Source of the DNA: an uncultured Acidimicrobiales bacterium
GTDB taxonomy: Bacteria; Actinomycetota; Acidimicrobiia; Acidimicrobiales; Aldehydirespiratoraceae
Direction: 5' to 3'
Assembly (NCBI GenBank): GCA_951812975.1
Contig: CATOTC010000001.1
Location: 62,001 to 126,000 of the forward strand
Length of the DNA: 64,000 bases
In this document: positions 19,542 through 28,665 of the stretch, piece after piece
How the letters are laid out: each line of letters starts with the position of its first letter
Numbering within the stretch: the first letter of the stretch is position 1
Notes under the pieces: generated by a model
Databases searched by the model: none
Told to the model about the DNA's origin: nothing
The model's input: the letters and a program-made list of their open reading frames with translations, nothing else
Translations under genes and position numbers: made by a program

Positions 19542-20459
19542 GTGACCACACTGGCGATCATCGGCGCCGGCAGGGCGGCAGCGGTTCATGCCGAATCCTC
19601 GCGCGCGGTCGCCGGTGTGCAACTGATCGGGATCGGCGGACGTGCTCCGGGGCGTGCGCGCGAGGCTGCTGCGGCACTGGGCTGCGAAGAACTCAGCGTT
19701 GCCGAGATGATCGGACGCGCCGACATGCTCATTGTTGCTGTACCTCCGGCCGAGGTCGCCGGAGTATTGGCACAGATTCCCCCTGACCGTCCCATGATCG
19801 TCGAATCGCCGGTGGGGGTGAACTCGCGCTGTGACCCCGGCGACCGGCCGAACACGATGCTCGGTGCCAACCTGCTCCACGCCCCGATAGCGCGACAAGG
19901 GCTGGCCGCGATCAACGATCTCGGCGAGCCGCACCACCTTGTGCTTCGCGCCACCGCCCCCCGGCCCTTGTGGCACACGCCCCCGGCGGCGCGCAGCGGC
20001 GCCATGTTGGACCTGGGAGGTCGTCTCCTTCCCGTCCTGTTGGCCGCGGCCGCTCAACCGGTGGTTGAAGTCTCCGCGAGTCTGAACCTTCAAGACGGTG
20101 TAGACACTGGTGCCGATCTGGACCTGCGAATCGCTGGCAGACGGTCGGTTCGCGCCAAGTTGCACTCCGACGAGGGCCCTACGTCAGCGAACCTGGAGGC
20201 GGCCAGTGGCAGCGCGGTCGTTTCCGTCGACCTGTGGCCGTTCCCTGTGCTCGAAGTCGATGGCGACGAGATCGCTTCGGCCGAGGGCCAGGAACCGCTG
20301 CACGCTCTCGGATTCGTGTCTCAAATGAGACGCCTCGCCGCGGTTGCGGCGGGCCGGGCTGCTGTGTGGCCTGAACTCTCCAGCGGTCTCGGGGCGTTGC
20401 GGATCATTGAGGCGGCGGAACTCAGCGCCCGCAGCGGTCGAGTCCAGCGACTCGGCTGA
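19542..20459 (+). CDS. Gfo/Idh/MocA-like oxidoreductase
   Basis: N-terminal Rossmann TTLAIIGAGRAAAVHAESSRAVAGVQLIGIGGRA; GTG start. Confidence 0.7.
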   Translation: MTTLAIIGAGRAAAVHAESSRAVAGVQLIGIGGRAPGRAREAAAALGCEELSVAEMIGRADMLIVAVPPAEVAGVLAQIPPDRPMIVESPVGVNSRCDPGDRPNTMLGANLLHAPIARQGLAAINDLGEPHHLVLRATAPRPLWHTPPAARSGAMLDLGGRLLPVLLAAAAQPVVEVSASLNLQDGVDTGADLDLRIAGRRSVRAKLHSDEGPTSANLEAASGSAVVSVDLWPFPVLEVDGDEIASAEGQEPLHALGFVSQMRRLAAVAAGRAAVWPELSSGLGALRIIEAAELSARSGRVQRLG

Positions 20460-20495
20460 TTCGCCGCGCAGGCGCTCCGAAGACCGGACAGGAAC

Positions 20496-20963
20496 TCAGT
20501 AGGCGCCTGAGAGCTTGCGATGGTCCCAGCTGACAACTTTTTGGGCTTCCACGACTACAGCCGTGCGCTTGGCCGCCATCTGGGTGGCGGCCTGCTCCAA
20601 AAACTCCTCGGGGACGTCGGGCTGGTTCCGCTTCATCACCTCGAGCGCCAACGGGAACACTTCGGAATGGTCGGTCACGAGCTGAGCGGTCCCTTTGATC
20701 ATCACGCCCCGCAACTGGTCGTACACGTCGCCGTCCTCCCACAACAGGGTGATCCGCGGGTCTCGTTGGAGGTTCTTGATCTTCTGGGACTTGGTGTAGG
20801 TCTCGAAGACGACTCGCTTGTCCACGTAGGCGAACCACAACGTCGACAAATGGATGCTGCCGTCACGCTCGATCGTGCCCACTTGAAGGCTCTTCTGCTC
20901 CTCGATGAACGCGTCGACCTCCGACTCATTCATGCGGATCACGTCTCGTCTGTTCGTCGCCAT
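20496..20963 (-). CDS. Pyridoxamine 5'-phosphate oxidase-family/F420-type PPOX protein
   Basis: LQVGTIERDGSIHLSTLWFAYVDKRVVFETYTKSQKIKNLQRDPRITLL. Confidence 0.85.
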   Translation of the reverse strand: MATNRRDVIRMNESEVDAFIEEQKSLQVGTIERDGSIHLSTLWFAYVDKRVVFETYTKSQKIKNLQRDPRITLLWEDGDVYDQLRGVMIKGTAQLVTDHSEVFPLALEVMKRNQPDVPEEFLEQAATQMAAKRTAVVVEAQKVVSWDHRKLSGAY

Positions 20964-20987
20964 CCGCTCACCTTAGAACGTGCACAG

Positions 20988-21022
20988 GCTGAATAAGAAA
21001 AGGGCACCCAGTGGATGCCCTT
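20988..21022 (-). terminator. Rho-independent terminator downstream of cspA
   Basis: Minus strand AAGGGCA-TCCACTGGG-TGCCCTT followed by TTCTTATTC. Confidence 0.8.
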
Positions 21023-21063
21023 CTCAGATCTGTTGTTTTCTGATGTGTTGAACGAAAGTCCGC

Positions 21064-21273
21064 TCAGACCACTCGGACGGACAGGGCTTCGTCACCCTTG
21101 CGGCCCGGACCGATCTCGAACTCGACGTTTTGGCCCTCCTCAAGAGTTCGGAACCCGGAACCATCAATGTTGGAGAAGTGCACGAACACATCGTCACCGT
21201 CGGTACGGGAGATGAATCCGTAGCCTTTCTCGTTGTTGAAAAACTTAACTGTGCCCGTTGGCATTCTGGGCAT
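21064..21273 (-). CDS. cspA: Cold shock protein
   Basis: [32 protein letters not shown]. Confidence 0.95.
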   Translation of the reverse strand: MPRMPTGTVKFFNNEKGYGFISRTDGDDVFVHFSNIDGSGFRTLEEGQNVEFEIGPGRKGDEALSVRVV

Positions 21274-21398
21274 TCCTTTCGATTAGCGCGACATCCGACG
21301 CGAATGCCGCCCGCACAGCCTATGGAGTCGCCATGTGATTCCACCGACTGTTGCCAGATGTGTGCAAGTTGTCACACGCTTCGTTCCCGCCCGACCGC

Positions 21399-22355
21399 TC
21401 AGCGTCCTGCGACGGACTTGCGTCCTGTGACGGAATCGAAGGCGTCTACCAGTTCGCGGATCCGTTGCTCCGCATCGAGTGCTTCGGGTGTGAAGCGCAA
21501 ACCGAGCCGAAAGTCGGTCACTCCGGCTTCAAGCAGTCGCGGGACCGGCGACATGGTGGCTTCAATGTCGAACGAGCCGTCGTCGCGGCTGACAACGCCG
21601 AGGTTGGACACCACTTCGATGTCATCGGGGTCACGGCCGTGCGCACTGACCGCCGCTCTCATTCTGGCTATACCGCTGGTGATGTCGGCCGCATCGGGGC
21701 CCCAGGGGATCCACCCTTTTCCGAAACGGGCGAGACGGCGCATCGACGCTGCATTGACGGTACCGCTGACCCAGATCGGCACGCCCCCCTCCTGAGTGGG
21801 TTTCGGCATCTGGTGTATCCGCGAGAAATGCAGGCGGTCAGACGAATACTCGGCAACTTGTCGAGTCCACAGCGTCTGGCACACCTCGAGCGTGTGATTG
21901 AGCTGCGCTCCGCGGTCGCGGTAGTCGAGTCCCGCCGCTTCATACTCCTCGCGTTGCCAACCGACACCGACGCCGAGGTCAACTCGGCCGCCCGACAAGA
22001 CGTCGATGGTGGCCAGCGTCTTGGCCAGCACCACCGGCCGACGCAACGCCGCGATCAGGATTCCGGTGGTGAATCGGATGTGTTCGGTCACCGCGCTGAG
22101 GTGGGCGATCGTCGTCAGCGGTTCCAACCAGTGACCGTCTGGACCGGTCGGTTGCCGACCGCCCGCCAGGCCGCCAGTCCTGGGGTCGCTGTAGGCCTCG
22201 AGGTTCTCTCCGAAAGCGACATGATCTGCCAGTGCCAGCCGATCGATACCGGCGCGGTCCGCTATCTTGGCCCGCTCAACGAGGTGCTCCCAACCTCCAG
22301 GATCGTCGGCCGAGAACGTGATCAGCATCGTGGAGAGTCTTGGGACGATCGACAT
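21399..22355 (-). CDS. LLM class F420-dependent oxidoreductase
   Basis: Luciferase-like fold motifs LADHVAFGENLEAYSDP, LGVGVGWQREEYEAAG. Confidence 0.85.
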   Translation of the reverse strand: MSIVPRLSTMLITFSADDPGGWEHLVERAKIADRAGIDRLALADHVAFGENLEAYSDPRTGGLAGGRQPTGPDGHWLEPLTTIAHLSAVTEHIRFTTGILIAALRRPVVLAKTLATIDVLSGGRVDLGVGVGWQREEYEAAGLDYRDRGAQLNHTLEVCQTLWTRQVAEYSSDRLHFSRIHQMPKPTQEGGVPIWVSGTVNAASMRRLARFGKGWIPWGPDAADITSGIARMRAAVSAHGRDPDDIEVVSNLGVVSRDDGSFDIEATMSPVPRLLEAGVTDFRLGLRFTPEALDAEQRIRELVDAFDSVTGRKSVAGR

Positions 22356-22453
22356 TGCCTACCTCAGTCGCTGTTGGCCTCTATGGCCAGTGATTCACTC
22401 GCATGTAAGCACATCACGGCATCGTCTCGACAACCGGGTGCCACTCGGGGCGC

Positions 22454-23434
22454 TCAGCCGCGCCGCCGTCGACGCCGCTGCGAACGGTCGTAGGGGCGCT
22501 CAGTCCGGTTCGAGCGACTCTCGGGAATGCCTGCAGCAAGGGGGTCCGGTACCGCGATCGTGCCGTCCAGGACCCCGCGGATGAACGACACGTGGGCAGG
22601 AGTGTTCCCACAGCAGCCGCCGATGATCTCCGCGCCTGCAAGTCGCACCCGCTGCGCATGGGCACCCATGACCTCGGGGGTGCCGCTGTAGGACAGTTCA
22701 GCGCCGCGCCATTGCGGTATCCCGGCGTTCGCCTTGGATATGACCGGCACGCTGGCGACCGCCCGCATCTCGACCAGAGCGGCTTCTGTGTCTGCGAGAT
22801 TGTTACCGCAGTTGGCGCCCATCGCCGCGACTCCGAGTTCGGTGAGACGTGTGGCGGCCTGCCCACCTGTGACGCCCATCATTGTGCGACCGGCGGTGTC
22901 GAAGCTCATGGTGACCGCGATGGGAAGGTCACAGCTCTGTCGAGTCCCGACGACGGCAGCTTCAACCTCCGCTAGCGAACTCATCGTCTCGATCCAGATG
23001 ATGTCGGCGCCTCCTGTGCTGAGCCCCGCTGTCTGTTCGGCGAATGCATCCACGGCGTCCGCGAATTCCAGCGGGCCCAACGGAGCGATCAACTCGCCGG
23101 TAGGACCGACCGACCCTGCCACCAGGATCTTGCGGTCTGCTTGGTCTGCGACGGTTCGACCGTTGTTGGCGGCAGCTTCGTTGACTTCGACGACCCGGTC
23201 GTCGAGCTTGTGCAGTGCCAACCGATGGCGGGTGCCACCGAATGAGTTGGTCAAGAAGATGTCGGAGCCGGCGTCAACATAGGCCTGATGAATCTCCTGA
23301 ACCTTTCGGGGAACATCGAGGTTCATGCGTTCCGGTGCGTCACCGGCGGTCAGGCCTCGGGCGAACATCTCGGTTCCCATGGCTCCATCAACGACGAGGT
23401 GGCCTCGTTGCGCGACCATCTCTTCAAGCGCCAT
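22454..23434 (-). CDS. Homocysteine S-methyltransferase family protein
   Basis: VVDGAMGTEMFARGL, GANCGNN, EIIGGCCGNTPAHV Zn-binding Cys motifs. Confidence 0.9.
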   Translation of the reverse strand: MALEEMVAQRGHLVVDGAMGTEMFARGLTAGDAPERMNLDVPRKVQEIHQAYVDAGSDIFLTNSFGGTRHRLALHKLDDRVVEVNEAAANNGRTVADQADRKILVAGSVGPTGELIAPLGPLEFADAVDAFAEQTAGLSTGGADIIWIETMSSLAEVEAAVVGTRQSCDLPIAVTMSFDTAGRTMMGVTGGQAATRLTELGVAAMGANCGNNLADTEAALVEMRAVASVPVISKANAGIPQWRGAELSYSGTPEVMGAHAQRVRLAGAEIIGGCCGNTPAHVSFIRGVLDGTIAVPDPLAAGIPESRSNRTERPYDRSQRRRRRRG

Positions 23435-23543
23435 GGCCGCTGACGCTACCCGCAGGCCAACGGCTAACCGCGTTGCGCGCACCCTCTGGCCCTTTTCTGG
23501 TATCGAGTCTGACCGACACGGCGACGCGTGGAACACTGAGACT

Positions 23544-25679
23544 GTGCCGCGCTCTTGTCCGAACCCCGGATCCTTCCGCAGCGGCAGCGGCGCACCGGGC
23601 ACGTCGGCCCATATTGGACGACTCTCGTGGCTCACCTGGCCCGTGGTCCTCATCGCCATTCAGTTGTTGTTCTTCCCGGCACCGACAGCCTCTGTGCTCT
23701 CGGGGGTGATTCTCGGACTGATTACTGCACTGGTAGCGCTGGGCATGTACCTGGTGTACAGAGCCAATCGGGTCATCAACTTCGCGGCGGGCGAGATGGG
23801 ACTGTTGCCCACGGTTCTGTCGCTGTTGCTGTTGGTGGAGTCCGGTTGGCCCTGGTATCTGGCATTTCCGGTGGGACTGTTGGCATCTGCGGCATTGGGT
23901 CTCGTTGCCGAGTTCCTGTTGATTCGCCGATTCTTCGACTCGCCTCGCCTGGTCGTTACTGTGGCTACCTTCGGTGTTGCCTCCCTGTTGGCACTGATTG
24001 CTGTCTTCATGCCTGCATGGTGGGACTCGAAACTGCAGTCCCAGCGCATCGCTCCTCCGTGGGACATCAGTTTTACGGTTGGAACCCGGCCATTTCACAG
24101 CAACCACATTCTTGCCCTGCTGGTGGCGCCGCTGGCGATTGTTGCCGTCGGCGCGCTCCTGCGCTACACCCGCCTCGGCATCGCTGTTCGCGCCGCGGCG
24201 GAGATGCCGGCGAGGGCCGCAATGCTCGGCATTCCTGTCAAGGGACTCCAGGGGGTCGTGTGGGGCTTGGCCACAACCTTGGGGTTCCTTGCCATATTCC
24301 TGCGCGCCGGGATCTACGGCATTCCCGTTGGTGGTCAACTCGGCTTGCTGCTGTTTCTGCGCTCGCTCGCCGCGCTGACGCTGGGGCGTATGGAGCACCT
24401 GCCGACGATCATCGCCACATCCATCGGTCTGGGCATCCTTCAAGAGGGCATCGTCTGGAACTCCGGTGCGATCACCGCAGACGCCACGATGGGAGCCATA
24501 ACCGGAGTCGTGATCGTGGTCGCCCTGCTGGCCCGGCGAGACAGAGGCCTGCGCTCGGAGATCGACCCGTCTGTGTGGCAGAGCACCAGCGAGACCCGGC
24601 CGATCCCTGAGATCTTCGCCAAGATCCCGCTGGTCCGGATCGGCCGCCGAATCGGGATGGCCGCGTTCGCATCGGTGATCGTCGCGCTGCCCTATGTGGG
24701 TTGGATCTTCGACACCTCGGTGATTCTGCGTTTCGGCGAGATCTACATGTTCGCGATCGTCTTCGTGTCGCTGGGAGTACTCACCGGTTGGGCCGGGCAA
24801 CTGTCTTTGGGCCAGCTTGCCTTCAGCCTCCTCGGTGGAGCGGTGGCAGCCACGTTGACGATGAGATACAACGTCGACATCATCTTGGCAGTCTTCGTCT
24901 CGGGCGTTGCCGGGGCACTTGTCTCGCTCGTGATTGGCATTCCCGCGCTGCGACTGCGAGGGGCCTATCTGGCCGTCACGACCCTCGCTTTCGGCGTGAC
25001 GATGAGCCAGTACTTCCTCAACCCCCGCTTCTTCGACTGGGTTCCGGCTCAAGGTGAGCGGATACCCCGCAAACCCATCCTCGGCGTGATCGACTGGAGT
25101 TCGTCACGCGGGCTCTACTACGTGTGTCTGGTAACGATGCTGCTCGCCTTCGCCGCGGTGAGGGGCATCCGCAACAGTCGATCCGGGCGGGTGTTGATTG
25201 CGTTGCGCGACAACGAGGCCGCGACCGAGGCCTACGGGGTGAGCCCGTTGCGGGCCAAGTTGACTGCTTTCGCCATCGCAGGGTTTCTCGCCGCGGCTGC
25301 GGGTGCCATATACACCCATCATCAGCAGGCTTTCTTCGTTTGGGACCCAGGGTTCTCGGTAGGGATCTTCGTTGGCGCCGTGATCGGCGGGCTCGGCACC
25401 TCGGGCGGCGCGTTGTTGGGCGCGCTGTACTTCAACGGATCCTTCTTCTGGCTCAAGGGAAACTGGTTCCTGTTCGCGACCGGGGTCGGAATCCTCGTCG
25501 TGCTGCTGGTCGCTCCGAGGGGTCTGATCGGATTCTGGTATGACATGCGTGATCTGGCCGTCCGGGCGCTCGGTCGCCGTCTGGGCATCGCCGAAGACGC
25601 TCCTGGCGACCAGTCCCCTGCCTCTGTTGAAGGTTCGTCGGATTCATCGGCGTCACCCGATTTCGGGGTGCCGACATGA
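23544..25679 (+). CDS. Branched-chain-type ABC transporter permease, LivH-LivM fusion
   Basis: Two permease halves in one ORF: VYRANRVINFAAGEMG (LivH-like) and LTGWAGQLSLGQLAF (LivM-like). Confidence 0.9.
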   Translation: MPRSCPNPGSFRSGSGAPGTSAHIGRLSWLTWPVVLIAIQLLFFPAPTASVLSGVILGLITALVALGMYLVYRANRVINFAAGEMGLLPTVLSLLLLVESGWPWYLAFPVGLLASAALGLVAEFLLIRRFFDSPRLVVTVATFGVASLLALIAVFMPAWWDSKLQSQRIAPPWDISFTVGTRPFHSNHILALLVAPLAIVAVGALLRYTRLGIAVRAAAEMPARAAMLGIPVKGLQGVVWGLATTLGFLAIFLRAGIYGIPVGGQLGLLLFLRSLAALTLGRMEHLPTIIATSIGLGILQEGIVWNSGAITADATMGAITGVVIVVALLARRDRGLRSEIDPSVWQSTSETRPIPEIFAKIPLVRIGRRIGMAAFASVIVALPYVGWIFDTSVILRFGEIYMFAIVFVSLGVLTGWAGQLSLGQLAFSLLGGAVAATLTMRYNVDIILAVFVSGVAGALVSLVIGIPALRLRGAYLAVTTLAFGVTMSQYFLNPRFFDWVPAQGERIPRKPILGVIDWSSSRGLYYVCLVTMLLAFAAVRGIRNSRSGRVLIALRDNEAATEAYGVSPLRAKLTAFAIAGFLAAAAGAIYTHHQQAFFVWDPGFSVGIFVGAVIGGLGTSGGALLGALYFNGSFFWLKGNWFLFATGVGILVVLLVAPRGLIGFWYDMRDLAVRALGRRLGIAEDAPGDQSPASVEGSSDSSASPDFGVPT

Positions 25680-28645
25680 TCTCCTCAGCTGCGAAGCAGA
25701 TCGGACCGAACAGCGAAGGCTTGCTGTCGCGAATCGCTGACGGTGGTCCGACGCTCCCGCTGGTGGTCTTCTTCGGTCTCAACGCCGTCGATGAACTCGA
25801 TCGAAGTGCCGCCGCGATCCTCACCCCGGAGATCCGCCAGCATTTCGATCTGTCGCGGGCCCGTTACCTGGGCTTCGTCGCGCTAGTCGTGTTGGGTGGT
25901 CTGCTGCTTCAACCGGTGGTTGCGATCTTCGCTGACCGTTACCCGAGGATCCGCCTGGCGCTAGGGGGCGCGGTCCTCTGGGCGTTGTTCTCGTTCATGA
26001 CGGGCCTGGCGCTGGGGCTCGTGCTGTTCCTAGTGGCACGTTCCGGGTCCGGTATCGGCAAGGCCGTCAACGACCCGACCCACCGCCCGCTGCTCGCCGA
26101 CTGGTATCGGCCGCGGACCCGGCCGAAGGTCTACAGTCTGCACGCTGCGGCCAACGCCGTGGGAGCAACGGTCGGCCCGCTCAGCGCAGGGTTGCTTGCC
26201 TACTACTTCGGCTGGCGCACGCCGTTCCTGTTCTTCGCGATCCCGACGCTGGTCTTCGTGGCGGTGGGCCTGCGGTTGCGGGAGCCCGTTCGGGGCGCTC
26301 AGGAGCGGGCCCTGGCGGGCGGTTCGAGCGAAGCAGTCAACACTGAGGAGTTGCCTCCATCGGCGGGAGAAGCCTGGCGCATGTGTTGGAAGATCGGGGC
26401 CCTTCGTCGCATCTGGTTGGCGACGCCGTTCCTGTCGGCGTCGCTGATCGGTTTCGGCACTCTGGCGTCGGAGTTGTATGCCGATGCCTACGGACTCGAT
26501 GAGAGGGCCCGCGGGATCGTCGCGGCTGCCGCCGAACCCGGTCAGCTGATCGGGCTGGTCATCGGCGCACGGATCGCGACCAAACTGCTGGAACGCGATC
26601 CCGGACTCATCCTGCGGTTCCTGGCGGTGGTGTCGACTATCACGTCTGCTCTGTCAGGCGTGTTCGCGATCGTTCCCAGTCTCGCGGTAGCGATCGCTGC
26701 GAACGTGACGATCGCGCTGTGCCTGGCCATTGTCGGCCCGGGAATTGTTGCTTCCCTGTCGCTGGCGATCCCGCCGCGGGCACGGGCCATGGGCTTCTCG
26801 ATCGGTTCGCTGTTCATCGTCCCGGGTCTGCTGATCCTGCCGATGATCGGCTGGATCGCGGATTCTTGGGGCATTCGCACGGGGATGAGCGTGATGGTGC
26901 CGGTCTTCTTCATCGGCGGCCTGGTGATCTCAACTGGGGGCAACGTGATTTCCGCCGATATCGAGCAGGTGCGGCGCACCACACTGGCTCGAGCCGAGGT
27001 GCTGGCCGCCCGCCGACGCGGCGAGGTGAAGCTGCTCTACTGCAGGGACGTGAGTGCCGGCTACGACGGTGTGAGAGTGCTCCACAAGGTCGACTTCGAG
27101 GTCGACCGGGGTGAGATCGTGGCCCTGCTGGGGACCAACGGTGCAGGCAAGTCAACCTTCCTGAAAGCAGTCTCGGGCGTGGTTCAGGCGGACCGCGGGG
27201 CGATCATCTTCGATGGGCGCGACATCACCCACGCTCCTCCCAACGAGATCGCCGGGTTCGGTATCGTTCAGATTCCCGGTGGTGCCGGAGTCTTCCCGGG
27301 CCTCACTGTAGGCGAGAACCTTGAGGCCGCAGGCTGGTTGACCCGAAGGAACCGGTCCGAGCAGAACGCGGCGCAAGCCAAAGTCCTCGAGGCGTTCCAT
27401 GAACTGACGGAGCGCCTCGACGACCGGGCCGCGGACCTCTCCGGGGGTCAGCAGCAGATGTTGGCGCTCGGCATGACCTTCCTGTTGAAACCGAAGCTGC
27501 TGATGGTTGACGAGTTGTCGTTGGGTCTGGCTCCGATCGTGGTGGAGCGCCTGTTGGAGATGGTCCGTGAGATCGCCGCGGACGGGGTGACGGTGATACT
27601 GGTCGAACAGTCGGTCAACGTGGCTCTCGAGTTGGCGGAGACGGCGTACTTCATGGAGCGCGGGCGCATTCGTTTCAACGGCCCGACCCAGGAGCTGCTG
27701 AGTCGCCGTGACCTGCTCAGGTCGGTCTTCCTGGGCAAGGTTGGCGGCCACGCGACACCGGATGAAGTTCAACCTGACCTTGAGACTCATCCTGACCTTG
27801 AGGTTCAAGCCGTCTCTGAAGTTCGACTAGGCGCTGGCGTGCGCGCAGTCCCTGGAGTTCAGGCGGACACGGTTCCAGAGCTCCTGCAAGTCTCCGGGAT
27901 GGCACGGCGTTTCGGGGGGGTACACGCCGTCTCCGACATTTCATTCACCGTGCGGCCCGCGGAGATCGTCGGGCTCATCGGCCCCAACGGTGCCGGAAAG
28001 ACGACTCTGTTCGATCTCATTGCCGGATCCACCCCCGCTGATTCGGGCACAGTGGTCCTTTCGGGGCAAGACGTCTCGCGTCTGTCCGCCAGTGCGCGGG
28101 CACGCCAGGGACTGGGGCGTTCGTTCCAGGATGCCCGGCTGTTTCCTTCGTTGACGGTCACCGAGGTGATAGCGGTGTCGCTGGAACGTTGGATCTCCTG
28201 GGGTGATCCCGTCAGCGCCGCGCTCTATCTGCCGATGGCCTTCGACAGTGAGGCCTCGATCGCCGAGCGGGTCGACGAGCTCATCGAGCTGATGGGCCTC
28301 GATCCCTACCGGCACAAGCGCGTCCGAGAGTTGTCCACGGGGACCCGACGGATCGTCGATCTCGCCTGTGTCCTAGCCCACCGAGCGACTGTGGTGCTCC
28401 TTGATGAACCGTCGAGTGGGATTGCTCAAGCGGAAGTCGAAGCCCTGGCGCCCCTGTTGTTGCGGATGCGCAGCGAGATGGGAGCTTCTCTGCTAGTCAT
28501 TGAGCACGATATGAGTCTTGTAACCACCATCTGTGACCGTGTCCTGGCGCTGGATCAAGGGGCCGTGGTGGCGACCGGTTCACCGACCGAAGTGCTCAAC
28601 GATCCCCAAGTGCTCGCCGCCTATCTCGGCAACCCCGCCGAGTAG
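25676..28645 (+). CDS. MFS transporter domain fused to two ABC ATPases (LivF- and LivG-like)
   Basis: N-terminal 12-TM MFS-like region; Walker A GTNGAGKSTF and signature LSGGQQQM; second Walker A GPNGAGKTTL and signature LSTGTRRI. Confidence 0.88.
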   Translation: MISSAAKQIGPNSEGLLSRIADGGPTLPLVVFFGLNAVDELDRSAAAILTPEIRQHFDLSRARYLGFVALVVLGGLLLQPVVAIFADRYPRIRLALGGAVLWALFSFMTGLALGLVLFLVARSGSGIGKAVNDPTHRPLLADWYRPRTRPKVYSLHAAANAVGATVGPLSAGLLAYYFGWRTPFLFFAIPTLVFVAVGLRLREPVRGAQERALAGGSSEAVNTEELPPSAGEAWRMCWKIGALRRIWLATPFLSASLIGFGTLASELYADAYGLDERARGIVAAAAEPGQLIGLVIGARIATKLLERDPGLILRFLAVVSTITSALSGVFAIVPSLAVAIAANVTIALCLAIVGPGIVASLSLAIPPRARAMGFSIGSLFIVPGLLILPMIGWIADSWGIRTGMSVMVPVFFIGGLVISTGGNVISADIEQVRRTTLARAEVLAARRRGEVKLLYCRDVSAGYDGVRVLHKVDFEVDRGEIVALLGTNGAGKSTFLKAVSGVVQADRGAIIFDGRDITHAPPNEIAGFGIVQIPGGAGVFPGLTVGENLEAAGWLTRRNRSEQNAAQAKVLEAFHELTERLDDRAADLSGGQQQMLALGMTFLLKPKLLMVDELSLGLAPIVVERLLEMVREIAADGVTVILVEQSVNVALELAETAYFMERGRIRFNGPTQELLSRRDLLRSVFLGKVGGHATPDEVQPDLETHPDLEVQAVSEVRLGAGVRAVPGVQADTVPELLQVSGMARRFGGVHAVSDISFTVRPAEIVGLIGPNGAGKTTLFDLIAGSTPADSGTVVLSGQDVSRLSASARARQGLGRSFQDARLFPSLTVTEVIAVSLERWISWGDPVSAALYLPMAFDSEASIAERVDELIELMGLDPYRHKRVRELSTGTRRIVDLACVLAHRATVVLLDEPSSGIAQAEVEALAPLLLRMRSEMGASLLVIEHDMSLVTTICDRVLALDQGAVVATGSPTEVLNDPQVLAAYLGNPAE

Positions 28646-28665
28646 AAGCCGACGAGAGTAGTCAC

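Noticed and set aside
23424-25052. 542-aa minus-strand ORF
   Set aside because: Low-complexity His/Gln/Arg-rich antisense of the LivHM permease; no recognisable motif.
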